DNA of 64,000 nucleotides from Caulobacterales bacterium (lineage in GTDB: Bacteria > Pseudomonadota > Alphaproteobacteria > Caulobacterales > Caulobacteraceae). The stretch is from positions 143,854 through 207,853 of the forward strand of contig JAEKKJ010000012.1 in the NCBI GenBank assembly GCA_019510435.1. The letters are read 5' to 3'. The first letter of the stretch is position 1; each line of letters starts with the position of its first letter. The translations under genes and the position numbers were made by a program. This document shows positions 42,875-52,288 of the stretch, piece after piece. Under the pieces are notes generated by a model, which was not told the origin of the DNA, made no database searches, and was given only the letters and a program-made list of their open reading frames with translations.

Positions 42875-44176
42875 ATGTCAGAGCAAGCCGTCGCGGAAGG
42901 CGTCAAACAGGACTGGGAAAAGGCGACCGCCTACTCCCTCACCGACGACGATATCGAGCGGGCGCGGCTGTTGCTGGGCGCGGACCTGGCCTCGCGGGAG
43001 CGCGAGTACATCCAGACCGCGACCACGGACAACATCCGCAACTTCGCGGTCGGCTGCGGCAACGACAACCCGCTGCACTGCGACCCGGAGTACGGCGAGA
43101 CCACGCGTTGGGGTTCGGTCATCGCGCCGACCATGATGGCGGGGGTCATCAACAAGCCGCTGCTGGGCGATCCGATGGATCCCGAGCTGAAGGCCAGGAC
43201 CAAGAGCCTGTTCCGCGGCATCCACGTCTTCGTCTCGGGCGGCGAGTGGACCTTCTACCGGCCGATCTTCCCGGGCGACACGATCTACAGCTTCAAGGGC
43301 GAAGAGACGCTGGACGTGAACCCGTCGGAGTTCGCCGGGCGCAATGTTGTCCAGGTGCGCCGCGACGTGAAGTTCAACCAGCGCGGCGAGGTGGTGGGGG
43401 TCTACCGCATCCTGCGCATCCTGACCGAGCGCAAGACGGCTGCGAAGACCGGCAAGTACGCCAAGATCGAGCCGCAGACCTACACCGACGAGGACATCGC
43501 CAAGATCGACGAGATCTACGCGGCCGAACAGGTGCGGGGCGCGGAGCTGCGCTACTGGGAGGACGTCCAGGTGGGCGACTCCCTGGGCAAGATGGCCAAG
43601 GGTCCGCTGACGGTGACGGACGTGGTCTGTTTCCACGCCGGCGGCTACGGCTTCGTGCCCTATGCGCCGACGGTGGGGCGGCTGGCCCACAAGAACCGCC
43701 AGCGGATCGCGCCCTTCTACGTGAAGAACGAATACGGCGTGCCCGATGTGGCCCAGCGCCTGCACTGGGATCCGGCGTGGGCCCAGGCGATCGGCAACCC
43801 CATGGCCTACGACTACGGGGTGATGCGCGAGAACTACGTTTACCACTACCTCACCGACTGGTGCGGCGACGACGGCTGGGTGGTTCGCCAGAACGACCAG
43901 ATCCGCAAGTTCAACTACATGGGCGACACCCAGGTGATCACCGGCGAGGTGGTGGCCAAGCGCGAGGAGGGCGGCCGCTTCCTGGTGGACGTCATGGTCG
44001 CCATGACCAACCAGCGCGGCGAGCAGACGGTGAAGGCCGACGCCACCATCGCCCTGCCCAGCCGCACCGCGCCGGCGCTGCTGCCCGAGGTGCCGTCGGA
44101 CCTGCAGGCCCGCGTGACGCAGATGTGGAAGCGCCACGGCGAGCTGCTGCTGGCCAAGCGCAAACGCGGCGGCTGA
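42875..44176 (+). CDS. FAS1-like / MaoC double-hotdog dehydratase
   Basis: IRNFAVGCGNDNPLHCDPEYGETTRWGSVIAPTMM and second hotdog with RKFNYMGDTQVITGEVVAKREEGGRFLVDVMVAMTNQRGEQT. Confidence 0.88.
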   Translation: MSEQAVAEGVKQDWEKATAYSLTDDDIERARLLLGADLASREREYIQTATTDNIRNFAVGCGNDNPLHCDPEYGETTRWGSVIAPTMMAGVINKPLLGDPMDPELKARTKSLFRGIHVFVSGGEWTFYRPIFPGDTIYSFKGEETLDVNPSEFAGRNVVQVRRDVKFNQRGEVVGVYRILRILTERKTAAKTGKYAKIEPQTYTDEDIAKIDEIYAAEQVRGAELRYWEDVQVGDSLGKMAKGPLTVTDVVCFHAGGYGFVPYAPTVGRLAHKNRQRIAPFYVKNEYGVPDVAQRLHWDPAWAQAIGNPMAYDYGVMRENYVYHYLTDWCGDDGWVVRQNDQIRKFNYMGDTQVITGEVVAKREEGGRFLVDVMVAMTNQRGEQTVKADATIALPSRTAPALLPEVPSDLQARVTQMWKRHGELLLAKRKRGG

Positions 44177-44179
44177 TCC

Positions 44180-45187
44180 ATGGCGCTGGATCCGAACCTG
44201 CGGGCGCAGCTGACGCTGCCGGCCATCTGCGCGCCGATGTTCCTGGTGACCGGGCCGGCGCTGGTGCGCGAGGCCTGCAAGGCCGGGGTCATCGGCGGCC
44301 TGCCGCGGCAGAACGCCCGCAGCTTCGAGCGCTTCGAGGGCTGGCTGGCGGAGATCCATGAGGCCCTCGGCCGCGAGCGGGCCGAGCACCCGGGCGCCCG
44401 CATCGCGCCGGTGGCCGTGAACCTCGCGACGCGCATGCCGGCGGACGAGCTGAAGCAACACCTCGACGCCTGTCGCCGGTATGGCGTGGAGATCATCATC
44501 AGCGCCACCGGCGACCCCACCGAGCTGATCGGCCGGGTGCACGACTGGGGCGGCAAGGTCTTCCACGACGTCACCAACCTGCGCTTCGCGGAGAAGGCGA
44601 TCGCCGCGGGCGCGGACGGCCTGACCTGCATCGGCGCCGGCGGCGGCGGCCACTCCGGCACGATCAGCCACCTGGCCCTGATCCCCCGCATCCGCGCCAT
44701 CTACGACGGGGTCATCGTGCTGGCGGGCGCGGTCTCCACGGGCGCGGCGATCCGGGCGGCCGAGATCCTGGGCGCCGACCTCGCCTATCTCGGCACCCGC
44801 TTCATCGCCACGGCGGAGTCCGAGGCGCCGGAGCCCTACAAGGCGCTCCTGGTCAGCCAGGGGTCGGCCGGCCTGATGTACACCGGCAAGATCGCCGGGG
44901 TGCCCGCGAACTGGATGGCGGAGTCCATGCGCCAGGTCGGGCTGGACCCCGACAACCTGCCCGAGCCGCTGGGCAAGGGCATGCGCCACGACCACCTGCC
45001 CGAGGGCGTGCGGCCCTGGCTCAACCTCTGGAGCGCGGGCCAGGGCATCGACCTGATCGAGGATATCCCGACCGTGGCCGAGCTGGTGCGCCGCCTGCGC
45101 CGCGAATATGTCGCCGCCTGCGCCATCCCGGACATGGCCGAGGCCGCGCGCCTGGCCGATGCGGCGCTGCAGGAGGCGGGGGCGTGA
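44180..45187 (+). CDS. Nitronate monooxygenase / 2-nitropropane dioxygenase-like flavoprotein
   Basis: LTLPAICAPMFLVTGPALVREACKAGVIGGLPRQNA, CIGAGGGGHSGTISHLALIPRIR, LGADLAYLGTRFIAT. Confidence 0.9.
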   Translation: MALDPNLRAQLTLPAICAPMFLVTGPALVREACKAGVIGGLPRQNARSFERFEGWLAEIHEALGRERAEHPGARIAPVAVNLATRMPADELKQHLDACRRYGVEIIISATGDPTELIGRVHDWGGKVFHDVTNLRFAEKAIAAGADGLTCIGAGGGGHSGTISHLALIPRIRAIYDGVIVLAGAVSTGAAIRAAEILGADLAYLGTRFIATAESEAPEPYKALLVSQGSAGLMYTGKIAGVPANWMAESMRQVGLDPDNLPEPLGKGMRHDHLPEGVRPWLNLWSAGQGIDLIEDIPTVAELVRRLRREYVAACAIPDMAEAARLADAALQEAGA

Positions 45188-45230
45188 GCGCCCGCAGTCT
45201 TGTCCCTTTTCGATGTGAGGCGCTCGCCTG

Positions 45231-46730
45231 ATGGCTGGATTGTCCGACCTCGTGCGCGGGGTGCTGCGGCTGGAGCCGCAGGCGAACGCGATGGAGTTCG
45301 AGGGGCGCTGGCGCACCTGGGGCGACCTGGACCGGGTCGTGGTCGGCCTGGACGCGGCCTTGGCGGAGGCGGGCCTCGGCGCGGGGACGCGCGTGGCGGG
45401 CCTCCTGCGCAACAACCCGCTGACTGCCGCGGCGATCCTGGGCGTGGTCACCGGCGACCGCTGCATCGTGACCCTGAACCCCTCCTTGCCGGACGACCGC
45501 CTGGCCGCGGACATCCGTGTCCTGCAGCCACCAGCGATCGTCGGCCTGGCGCGGGACTGGGCCCGGCCGGCGGTGATCGAGGCCGCGCGCGAGATCGGCT
45601 GCCTTGGCCTGGCCCTGACCGACGACGGCGTGCGCCCGGTGGAAGGCCTGGAGACGGCGACCGGCGCGGGCCTGCGGCGCGACGCGGCGGGCATCGCGAT
45701 CGAAATGCTGACCAGTGGCACCACGGGCCAGCCCAAGCGGATCCCGCTGAAGGCGTCGTCCTTCGACCGCGGCATCGCCGAGGCGGGGGTCTACGATGGC
45801 CGCAAGCCGGGCGATGCGCCCCGGCTGCGCTCGGGGGTGCAGATCCTCAACTCGCCCTTCGCCCACATCAGCGGCGTCTTCAGCCTGTTCAACTGCGTCA
45901 GCGCCGGGCGCGCGAGCTGCCTGCTGGAAAAGTTCAACGTCCAGACCTTTGCCGACGCCGTGCGCCGGCACCGGCCGAAGGTGGCCGGCGCGCCGCCCTC
46001 GGCCCTGCGCATGATCCTGGACGCCCAGGTGCCGAAGACGGACCTCGCGAGCCTGGTCGCCTTCCGCGCCGGCACCGCGCCGCTGGATCCCGGGCTCGCC
46101 GACGAGTTCTACGAGCGCTACGGCATTCCCGTGCTGCAGAACTACGGGGCGACCGAGTTCGCCGGCGGGGTGGCGGGCTGGACGCTGGGCGACTTCAAGG
46201 CGCTCCACAAGGCCAAGCGCGGCTCGGTGGGCCGGCTGAACCCCGGCGTGCAGGCGCGGATCGTGGATCCCGAAACCGGGGCCCCGCTGGCGCTCGGCGC
46301 GGAGGGCCTGCTGGAGTTGAAGGCGCCGCAGCTGGGGGACGGCGTCTCCTGGATCCGCACCACCGACCTCGCCGTGCTGGACGCCGACGACTTCCTCTGG
46401 ATCAACGGCCGCTACGACAACGCCATCATCCGCGGCGGCTTCAAGGTGCTGCCGGACGAGGTGGTGCGCGCCCTGGAGCAGCATCCGGCCATCCGCGAGG
46501 CGGCGGTGGTGGGGCTGGCCGATGCTCGGCTCGGCCAGGTGCCGGCGGCGGCCTACATCGTGCGCGCCAACGCGACCGCGCCGGCCGAGGAGGACCTGCG
46601 CGAGTTCCTGCGCGAGCGCCTCCTGCCCTATCAGCTGCCGAGCCGTCTGATGCAGGTGGCGGAGCTGCCGCGTACGCCTTCGCTGAAGGTCAGCCAGCCG
46701 GACCTCAAGGCCCTGTTCGAAGCCGCCTGA
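45231..46730 (+). CDS. Class I adenylate-forming acyl-CoA ligase
   Basis: IEMLTSGTTGQPKRIPL, LQNYGATEFAGGV, FLWINGRYDNAIIRGGFKVLPDEV. Confidence 0.93.
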   Translation: MAGLSDLVRGVLRLEPQANAMEFEGRWRTWGDLDRVVVGLDAALAEAGLGAGTRVAGLLRNNPLTAAAILGVVTGDRCIVTLNPSLPDDRLAADIRVLQPPAIVGLARDWARPAVIEAAREIGCLGLALTDDGVRPVEGLETATGAGLRRDAAGIAIEMLTSGTTGQPKRIPLKASSFDRGIAEAGVYDGRKPGDAPRLRSGVQILNSPFAHISGVFSLFNCVSAGRASCLLEKFNVQTFADAVRRHRPKVAGAPPSALRMILDAQVPKTDLASLVAFRAGTAPLDPGLADEFYERYGIPVLQNYGATEFAGGVAGWTLGDFKALHKAKRGSVGRLNPGVQARIVDPETGAPLALGAEGLLELKAPQLGDGVSWIRTTDLAVLDADDFLWINGRYDNAIIRGGFKVLPDEVVRALEQHPAIREAAVVGLADARLGQVPAAAYIVRANATAPAEEDLREFLRERLLPYQLPSRLMQVAELPRTPSLKVSQPDLKALFEAA

Positions 46731-46768
46731 AGCGGTTCAGGATTGGCGGTCTAAAGGTCCAGGCGCCT

Positions 46769-48361
46769 TCACCGCCGCGCATCCTCCAGGATGAGGTCGG
46801 CGGCGCGCCAGGCCATGGCCATGGCGGGGGCGTTGGTGTTGCCGGAGACGAGGCTGGGCATGACCGAGATGTCGGCCACCCGCAGGCCCTCGACGCCGCG
46901 CACCCGCAGGCGCGTATCGACCACAGAGCCGGGGTCCGCGCCCATGCGGCAGGTCCCGGCGGCGTGGTAGCCGGCGCCGCCGATGCGGTGGAAGGCGTCG
47001 AGGATCTCGTCGTCGCGCTGCAGCCCGGCGCCGGGCCAGGTCTCCTCCACGACGAACCGGGCCAGGGCTGGCTGGCTGTAGAGGCGGCGAATGAAGCGCA
47101 CGATCCCGACCGAGGTCTCACGGTCCGCCTCAGCGGCCAGGTAGTTCGGGGCGATGGACAGCGGCGCATCGGGGTCGGCGGCGGTGATCTCGATCGTGCC
47201 CTGGCTCTGCGGCCGCATCGGATAGCCGCCGCACAGCGCCCCGGGCTCGCGCTCCATCACGAAGCCTTGTTGCGTGCGGTCCACCGACATCGGACCCATG
47301 CCCAGCTGGGCGTCGGGGCGGGCGAGGTCCGGCCGGGTCTTGACGAAGCCGCCCACCTCGAAGGCCGCGGCGGCGAGGGGGCCTGAGCGGAGAAGGTAGT
47401 AGCGCAGGGCGCTGGCGATCAGGCCGGCGCCCGAGAATGCGCGGTTGTGGCTGCCGCTTCGCACCCGGAACTGCATGGCCAGCAGCCGGTGCTCGCGCAT
47501 GTTGCGGCCCACGTTCTCCGCCGCCGCCACCACCGGCACGCCCAGGCGCTGGAGGAGGGCGGTCGGGCCGACGCCGGAAAGCTGCAGCAGCTTCGGGGAA
47601 TGCAGGGCCCCGGCGGCCAGGATCACTTCGCGGCCCTGGACCACCTGCTCGCCCTGCGGCGTCCGGATCCGCACGCCGGTGGCGCGGCGCCCGTCGAACA
47701 CGATCCCCAGCGCCTCGGCCTCGGTCAGGATGTGCAGGTTTGGCCGCCGTCGCACCGGATGCAGGAAGGCTGCGGCGGCGCTCTGGCGACGGCCCTTGAA
47801 GATGGTGCGCGGCTGGTAGCCGAAGCCCGGCGCGTCGAGGGTATTGAGGTCCTCCGTCACCGGCAGGCCGATCTCCCGCGCCGCCGCGATCATCGCTTCG
47901 CAGAGCGGCTGGCCGGGCGGATGGGGCGTCACCCGCAGCGGCCCGCCGACGCCGCGGCCGTCGCCGGCGCCCAGCGCATGATCCTCCATGGCCTGGAAGC
48001 AGGGGGCGAGATCGCGCCAGCCCCAGCCGTCGCAGCCCTGGGCGGCCCAGTCGTCGTAGTCGCCGGGCAGGCCGCGGACGTAGACCATGCCGTTGACCGA
48101 ACTGGAGCCGCCTAGCCCCTTGCCCCGCACCCAGTATTCCGGCGTGTTGTGTCCGCCGGTCTTGGCCACCTGGTACATCCAGACGTGCCGCGGATCGGCG
48201 AGCAGGCGACCGAAGCCGCGCGGCATGCGGATCAGGGGGCTGTCGTCGGCGCCGCCGGCCTCCAGCAGCAGCACCCGGGTGCGCGGGTCCGCCGACAGCC
48301 GGTTGGCCAGCACGCAGCCGGCTGAGCCTGCGCCAACGATGACGTAGTCGTAGCCCTGCAA
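46769..48361 (-). CDS. GMC family oxidoreductase (choline dehydrogenase-like)
   Basis: YDYVIVGAGSAGCVLANRLSADPRTRVLLLEAGG, GLGGSSSVNGMVYVRG, YHAAGTCRMGAD. Confidence 0.95.
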   Translation of the reverse strand: MQGYDYVIVGAGSAGCVLANRLSADPRTRVLLLEAGGADDSPLIRMPRGFGRLLADPRHVWMYQVAKTGGHNTPEYWVRGKGLGGSSSVNGMVYVRGLPGDYDDWAAQGCDGWGWRDLAPCFQAMEDHALGAGDGRGVGGPLRVTPHPPGQPLCEAMIAAAREIGLPVTEDLNTLDAPGFGYQPRTIFKGRRQSAAAAFLHPVRRRPNLHILTEAEALGIVFDGRRATGVRIRTPQGEQVVQGREVILAAGALHSPKLLQLSGVGPTALLQRLGVPVVAAAENVGRNMREHRLLAMQFRVRSGSHNRAFSGAGLIASALRYYLLRSGPLAAAAFEVGGFVKTRPDLARPDAQLGMGPMSVDRTQQGFVMEREPGALCGGYPMRPQSQGTIEITAADPDAPLSIAPNYLAAEADRETSVGIVRFIRRLYSQPALARFVVEETWPGAGLQRDDEILDAFHRIGGAGYHAAGTCRMGADPGSVVDTRLRVRGVEGLRVADISVMPSLVSGNTNAPAMAMAWRAADLILEDARR

Positions 48362-48411
48362 GCGCCGTCTCCCCGCTCCTCTGAGCGGGAGCGTGTCATC
48401 GGCCTAACATA

Positions 48412-48435
48412 GGTAGTCAAGTTATCCAAGTTGAC
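48412..48435 (-). promoter_or_regulatory. Candidate island operator (site 8) in the tetR/GMC divergent promoter
   Basis: GATAACTTGACTACC (minus strand of 48412-48426) plus GTCAAGTTATCCAAGTTGAC repeat at 48416-48435. Confidence 0.5.
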
Positions 48436-48442
48436 GAGAAGC

Positions 48443-49099
48443 ATGAACTGCGGATCAACTCGCGCCATGGACGAGGCCAAGCCGCGCCGGCGCCGACGCA
48501 AGCATACCGAGGTGCGCGAGCTGCTGCTGAAGGCGGCGCGCGAGCTCTTTGCCGAGCGCGGCTACGGCAACACCACGACCCGCGACATCGCGCGGCGCGC
48601 CGGCGCCAGCGAGGTGCTGCTCTATCGCTACTTCAACACCAAGGCCCAGCTGTTCGAGCAGGCGATCTCCGAGCCGTTCGACGAGATCATGCGGGTCATC
48701 GTCCAGCGCCGGGCCGAGGCGCGGCTGGACGCCAGCGACGTGGCCGCGCAGGGCCGCAACTATGTGGAGGCGCTCTATCGGCTGCTGCTGGACGAGCGGC
48801 AGCTGATCCTGTCGCTGATCACCACTCGCGCCTACCAGGGCGGGGCGGGGGAGGGGATCGAGCGGCCGCGTGGGCTGCAGCACTACTTCGCCGAGGCCGA
48901 GGCGTCGCTGCGCACGATGTACCAGCGGGTCGAGACGCCGCCGCAGCTGGATCCGGCGCTGGGGGCGCGGCTGTCGTTCGCCGCGGTGGTGGCCGCCGCC
49001 CTGCTGCAGGACTGGCTGTTCGCCGACGTGGCCGAACCCGAGGCGGTCGCGCGCGCCATGGCCGGCTTTGTCACCCATGGCCTGTTTGGGCGCGATTAA
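48443..49099 (+). CDS. TetR/AcrR family transcriptional regulator
   Basis: VRELLLKAARELFAERGYGNTTTRDIARRAGASEVLLYRYFNTKAQLFEQAI; start at 48443 or 48467. Confidence 0.94.
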   Translation: MNCGSTRAMDEAKPRRRRRKHTEVRELLLKAARELFAERGYGNTTTRDIARRAGASEVLLYRYFNTKAQLFEQAISEPFDEIMRVIVQRRAEARLDASDVAAQGRNYVEALYRLLLDERQLILSLITTRAYQGGAGEGIERPRGLQHYFAEAEASLRTMYQRVETPPQLDPALGARLSFAAVVAAALLQDWLFADVAEPEAVARAMAGFVTHGLFGRD

Positions 49100-49100
49100 A

Positions 49101-49120
49101 GAGCTAGATAAGTTGTCTAT
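49101..49120 (-). promoter_or_regulatory. Candidate island operator (site 9)
   Basis: ATAGACAACTTATCTAGCTC (minus) between the tetR stop and the Rieske oxygenase gene. Confidence 0.6.
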
Positions 49121-49145
49121 GTCTTGACGCCGTTCGCGGCTCGAA

Positions 49146-49161
49146 TGTAGCGTGCGCTACA
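49146..49161. promoter_or_regulatory. Palindrome in the Rieske/KstD-like promoter region
   Basis: TGTAGCG-TG-CGCTACA, perfect 7-2-7 inverted repeat 25 nt upstream of the ATG. Confidence 0.5.
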
Positions 49162-49185
49162 TAATCATAAGATCGGTGAGGAAGC

Positions 49186-50520
49186 TTGATGAACGCCCCC
49201 TTCCAGCCCACCGATTCGTCCGGCCCGGTCCGCGACGACTACGTGCCGGCGGCCGACTACATCTCGCGCGAGTTCCTGCAGCTGGAGAAGGCGCGGCTCT
49301 GGCCGCGGGCCTGGCAGATGGCCTGCCGCGCCGAGGAGATCCCCGCGGTCGGCGACTACTACACCTACGACATTGCCGATGAGTCGATCGTCGTGGTCCG
49401 GACCGGCCCGGAGGCGTTCTCGGCCTACTACAACGTCTGCCCGCATCGCGGCCGGCGGCTGACCAGCGGCTGCGGGCACACCGCCCGCTTCCACTGCCGC
49501 TTCCATGGCTGGCAGTGGAGCCTGGACGGCGCCAACACCCTGGTGGTCGATCGCGAGGAGTGGGGCGGCTGCCTCACCGATGCGGACGTGGCGCTGAAGC
49601 CGGTGCGGATCGAGACCTGGGGCGGGTGGGTCTATGTCAACATGGACCCCGAGGCGGCGCCGCTCGCCGAATGGCTGGCCCCGGCCAAGGACTTCCTCGA
49701 CCCCTTCGACCTGGCGGGCCTGCGCTACCAGTGGCGCAAGTCCACGATCCTCCCTTGCAACTGGAAGGTCGCCCTGGAGGCCTTCAACGAGGGCTACCAC
49801 GTCCAGACCACCCACCGGCAGATGCTGGAGTACATGGACGACGTCACCGTCAGCCACACCCACGGCCGCCACGCCATGTTCGCCTACTGGGAGGCGCTGC
49901 CCATGGGCTCGCGCTCGCGGCGGATCGGCGGGCCGCTGACCGACGACATCCGCCCCGGCATCCTCGCCTACATGGAGGACATGGCGGCGACGCTGAACGC
50001 CGGCTCGTCGGTACGCGCCGTGCACGCCGCGCGGCGGGTGATGCAGGAGGTGGCGCCCGGCAGCTCGCCGATCGAGGTGCTGACGGCGTTTGGCGGCTTC
50101 ATCCGCGAGGATGCAGTCAACTCCGGCGCCGGCTTTCCGCCGATCACGCCGCAGGAGATCTACGCCGCCGGCATCGACTGGCACCTGTTCCCCAACCAGA
50201 TCATGCTGCAGAGCCCGACCGGCCTTCTCGGCTATCGGGCGAGGCCGAACGGCGACGACCCGGACAGCTGCGTCTGGGACGTCTACTCCCTCCAGCGCTA
50301 CCCGCCCGGCCAGGAGCCGCAGGTGGTCCAGGAATGGAGCCACGACCTGGCCGACGAGGCCTTCTGGGGCCGCATCCTCTGCCAGGACTACGAGAACATG
50401 GCCGACATCCAGCGCGGGATGAAATCTCGCGGCTTCGCGGGCTCGCGCCCCAATCCGGTGCAGGAGCGGGCGGTGTCGAACTTCCACCGCGCCCTGCACG
50501 ACTTCGTGGCCGAGGACTGA
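49186..50520 (+). CDS. Aromatic ring-hydroxylating (Rieske) oxygenase alpha subunit
   Basis: Rieske CPHRGRRLTSGCGHTARFHCRFHGW; mononuclear-iron EAFNEGYHVQTTH. Confidence 0.95.
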   Translation: MMNAPFQPTDSSGPVRDDYVPAADYISREFLQLEKARLWPRAWQMACRAEEIPAVGDYYTYDIADESIVVVRTGPEAFSAYYNVCPHRGRRLTSGCGHTARFHCRFHGWQWSLDGANTLVVDREEWGGCLTDADVALKPVRIETWGGWVYVNMDPEAAPLAEWLAPAKDFLDPFDLAGLRYQWRKSTILPCNWKVALEAFNEGYHVQTTHRQMLEYMDDVTVSHTHGRHAMFAYWEALPMGSRSRRIGGPLTDDIRPGILAYMEDMAATLNAGSSVRAVHAARRVMQEVAPGSSPIEVLTAFGGFIREDAVNSGAGFPPITPQEIYAAGIDWHLFPNQIMLQSPTGLLGYRARPNGDDPDSCVWDVYSLQRYPPGQEPQVVQEWSHDLADEAFWGRILCQDYENMADIQRGMKSRGFAGSRPNPVQERAVSNFHRALHDFVAED

Positions 50521-50523
50521 GCC

Positions 50524-52170
50524 GTGGCGAACTGGGACGAAAGCGCCGACCTGGTGGTGGTCGGCAGCGGCGGGGGCTCGATGTGCGCGGGCCTGGTCAT
50601 GCGCGACCTGGGCAAGTCGGCCCTGATCCTGGAGAAGACCGACAAGGTCGGCGGCTCGACCTCGATGTCGGGCGGGGTGCTGTGGGTGCCCAACCATCCC
50701 TTGCAGGCCGAGGCCGGCGTGCAGGACTCCTACGACCAGGGCCTGGCCTATCTGAACGCCACGGTCGGCGATGCGGGGCCCGCAACCTCGCCGGCGCGCA
50801 AGGACGCCTTCCTGCGCCGCGGGCCGGAGATGGTGAGCTACCTGCGCCGCAAGGGGCTGCAGTTCCGCCGCTGCGAGGGCTGGTCCGACTATTACGACGA
50901 AGAGCCCGGCGGCTGCCCGCGCAGCCGGTCCCTGGCCATGGAGCTGTTCGACGCTCGCGAGCTGGGCGAATGGAACGCCAGGCTGCGCCGCGGCCCGTTC
51001 GACATCCCCGTGCGCTGGCCGGAGAGCCGCCAGGCCATGCTGGCCAAGCGCACGCCGGAGGGCTTCCTGGGCGCCGTGCGCCTGGGCCTGCGCATGGCCG
51101 GCATGAAGCTCAGCGGCAAGCAGCTGGTGGGCATGGGCGCGGCGATCCAGGGGCGGATGCTGCAGGCCGCCCTGCGCGAAGGCGTCGACATCCGGCTGGA
51201 GACTCCGGTCAGGGAGTTGATCGAGGAGAACGGCCGCATCGTCGGCGTGATCGCCGAGAGCGACGGCAAGGTTCGGCGCATCCAGGCCCGCGACGGGGTG
51301 CTGATCAACGCCGGCGGCTTCGCCCGCAATGCCGAGATGCGCCGCCGCTACGGCCCCCAGCCGTCCTCCGTGGACTGGACCAACGCCAACCCCGGAGACA
51401 CCGGGGAGGTGCTGGAGATGGCCATGGCGCACGGCGCGGCCAGCGACCTGATGGATCAGGCGGTCTGGCTGGTGACCTCGGTGACGCCGCAGGGCTTCCG
51501 CGCGTTCCACGTGCTGGACCTGGCCAAGCCGCACCTGATCATGGTCGATCAGTCCGGCGAGCGCTTCACCAACGAGTCCGGCTCCTACATGGAGAACGGC
51601 CAGCGGATGTACGCCCACGGCGCGGTGCCGGCCTGGGTGATCATGGAATCGCGGCACCGCGAACGCTATCCCTGGGCCGGGGCCATGGGCGGCAAGACGC
51701 CCGAGGCCTGGTTCACGCAAGGCTATATGAAGGCCGCGCCGACCATCGAGGCGCTGGCGGTGTCGTGCGGGCTGAACCCGCCAGCCTTGCGACGGACCGT
51801 CGACCGGTTCAACGACTTCGCCCGCGCCGGCCGCGACCTGGATTTCAAGCGCGGCGATCGCGCCTACGACCGGGTGTTCGGCGACCCCAGCGTGAAGCCG
51901 AATCCGTGCCTGGGCGCGCTGGAGAAGGGACCGTTCTACGCCGTGCGGGTGTTCCCCGGTGACGTCGGCACCTTCGGCGGCCTCCTGACCGACGAGCACG
52001 CCCGGGTCCTGCGCAGCGACGGCGCCTCGATCCCGGGCCTCTGGGCCACGGGCAACTCCACCGCCTCGGTGATGGGGCGCTGCTATCCCGGCGCGGGCGC
52101 CAGCATCGCCGCCTCGTTCATCTTCGGCTACGTCGCGGCCTACGACGCCGCCGGCCAGACCCTGAACTAG
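50524..52170 (+). CDS. FAD-binding dehydrogenase, 3-ketosteroid-delta1-dehydrogenase-like
   Basis: ADLVVVGSGGGSMCAGLVMRDLGKSALILEKTDKVGGSTSMSGGVLWVPNH; FPGDVGTFGGLLTDEHARVLRSDGASIPGLWATGNSTASVMGRCYPGAGASIAASFIFGYVAA. Confidence 0.93.
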   Translation: MANWDESADLVVVGSGGGSMCAGLVMRDLGKSALILEKTDKVGGSTSMSGGVLWVPNHPLQAEAGVQDSYDQGLAYLNATVGDAGPATSPARKDAFLRRGPEMVSYLRRKGLQFRRCEGWSDYYDEEPGGCPRSRSLAMELFDARELGEWNARLRRGPFDIPVRWPESRQAMLAKRTPEGFLGAVRLGLRMAGMKLSGKQLVGMGAAIQGRMLQAALREGVDIRLETPVRELIEENGRIVGVIAESDGKVRRIQARDGVLINAGGFARNAEMRRRYGPQPSSVDWTNANPGDTGEVLEMAMAHGAASDLMDQAVWLVTSVTPQGFRAFHVLDLAKPHLIMVDQSGERFTNESGSYMENGQRMYAHGAVPAWVIMESRHRERYPWAGAMGGKTPEAWFTQGYMKAAPTIEALAVSCGLNPPALRRTVDRFNDFARAGRDLDFKRGDRAYDRVFGDPSVKPNPCLGALEKGPFYAVRVFPGDVGTFGGLLTDEHARVLRSDGASIPGLWATGNSTASVMGRCYPGAGASIAASFIFGYVAAYDAAGQTLN

Positions 52171-52186
52171 CGGGTCACACCCCTCC

Positions 52187-52223
52187 AAAAAAAGAGAGGC
52201 CGTCCTGCGGGCAGGACGGCCTC
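52187..52223 (-). terminator. Rho-independent terminator of the minus-strand TonB receptor gene
   Basis: 12-bp stem GAGGCCGTCCTG-CGGG-CAGGACGGCCTC with a T7 tract on the minus strand (AAAAAAA at 52187-52193 on plus). Confidence 0.88.
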
Positions 52224-52288
52224 AGGCGACAGTCGTGGGGGCGAAGGGGGCCTGGGAGGGAAGGTCTGGGCCCCCGGATTGCTCCGGC

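Noticed and set aside
49165-52188. 1007-aa ORF antisense to the Rieske and KstD-like genes
   Set aside because: His/Gly/Arg/Asp-rich low-complexity translation typical of antisense frames; no domain recognised.
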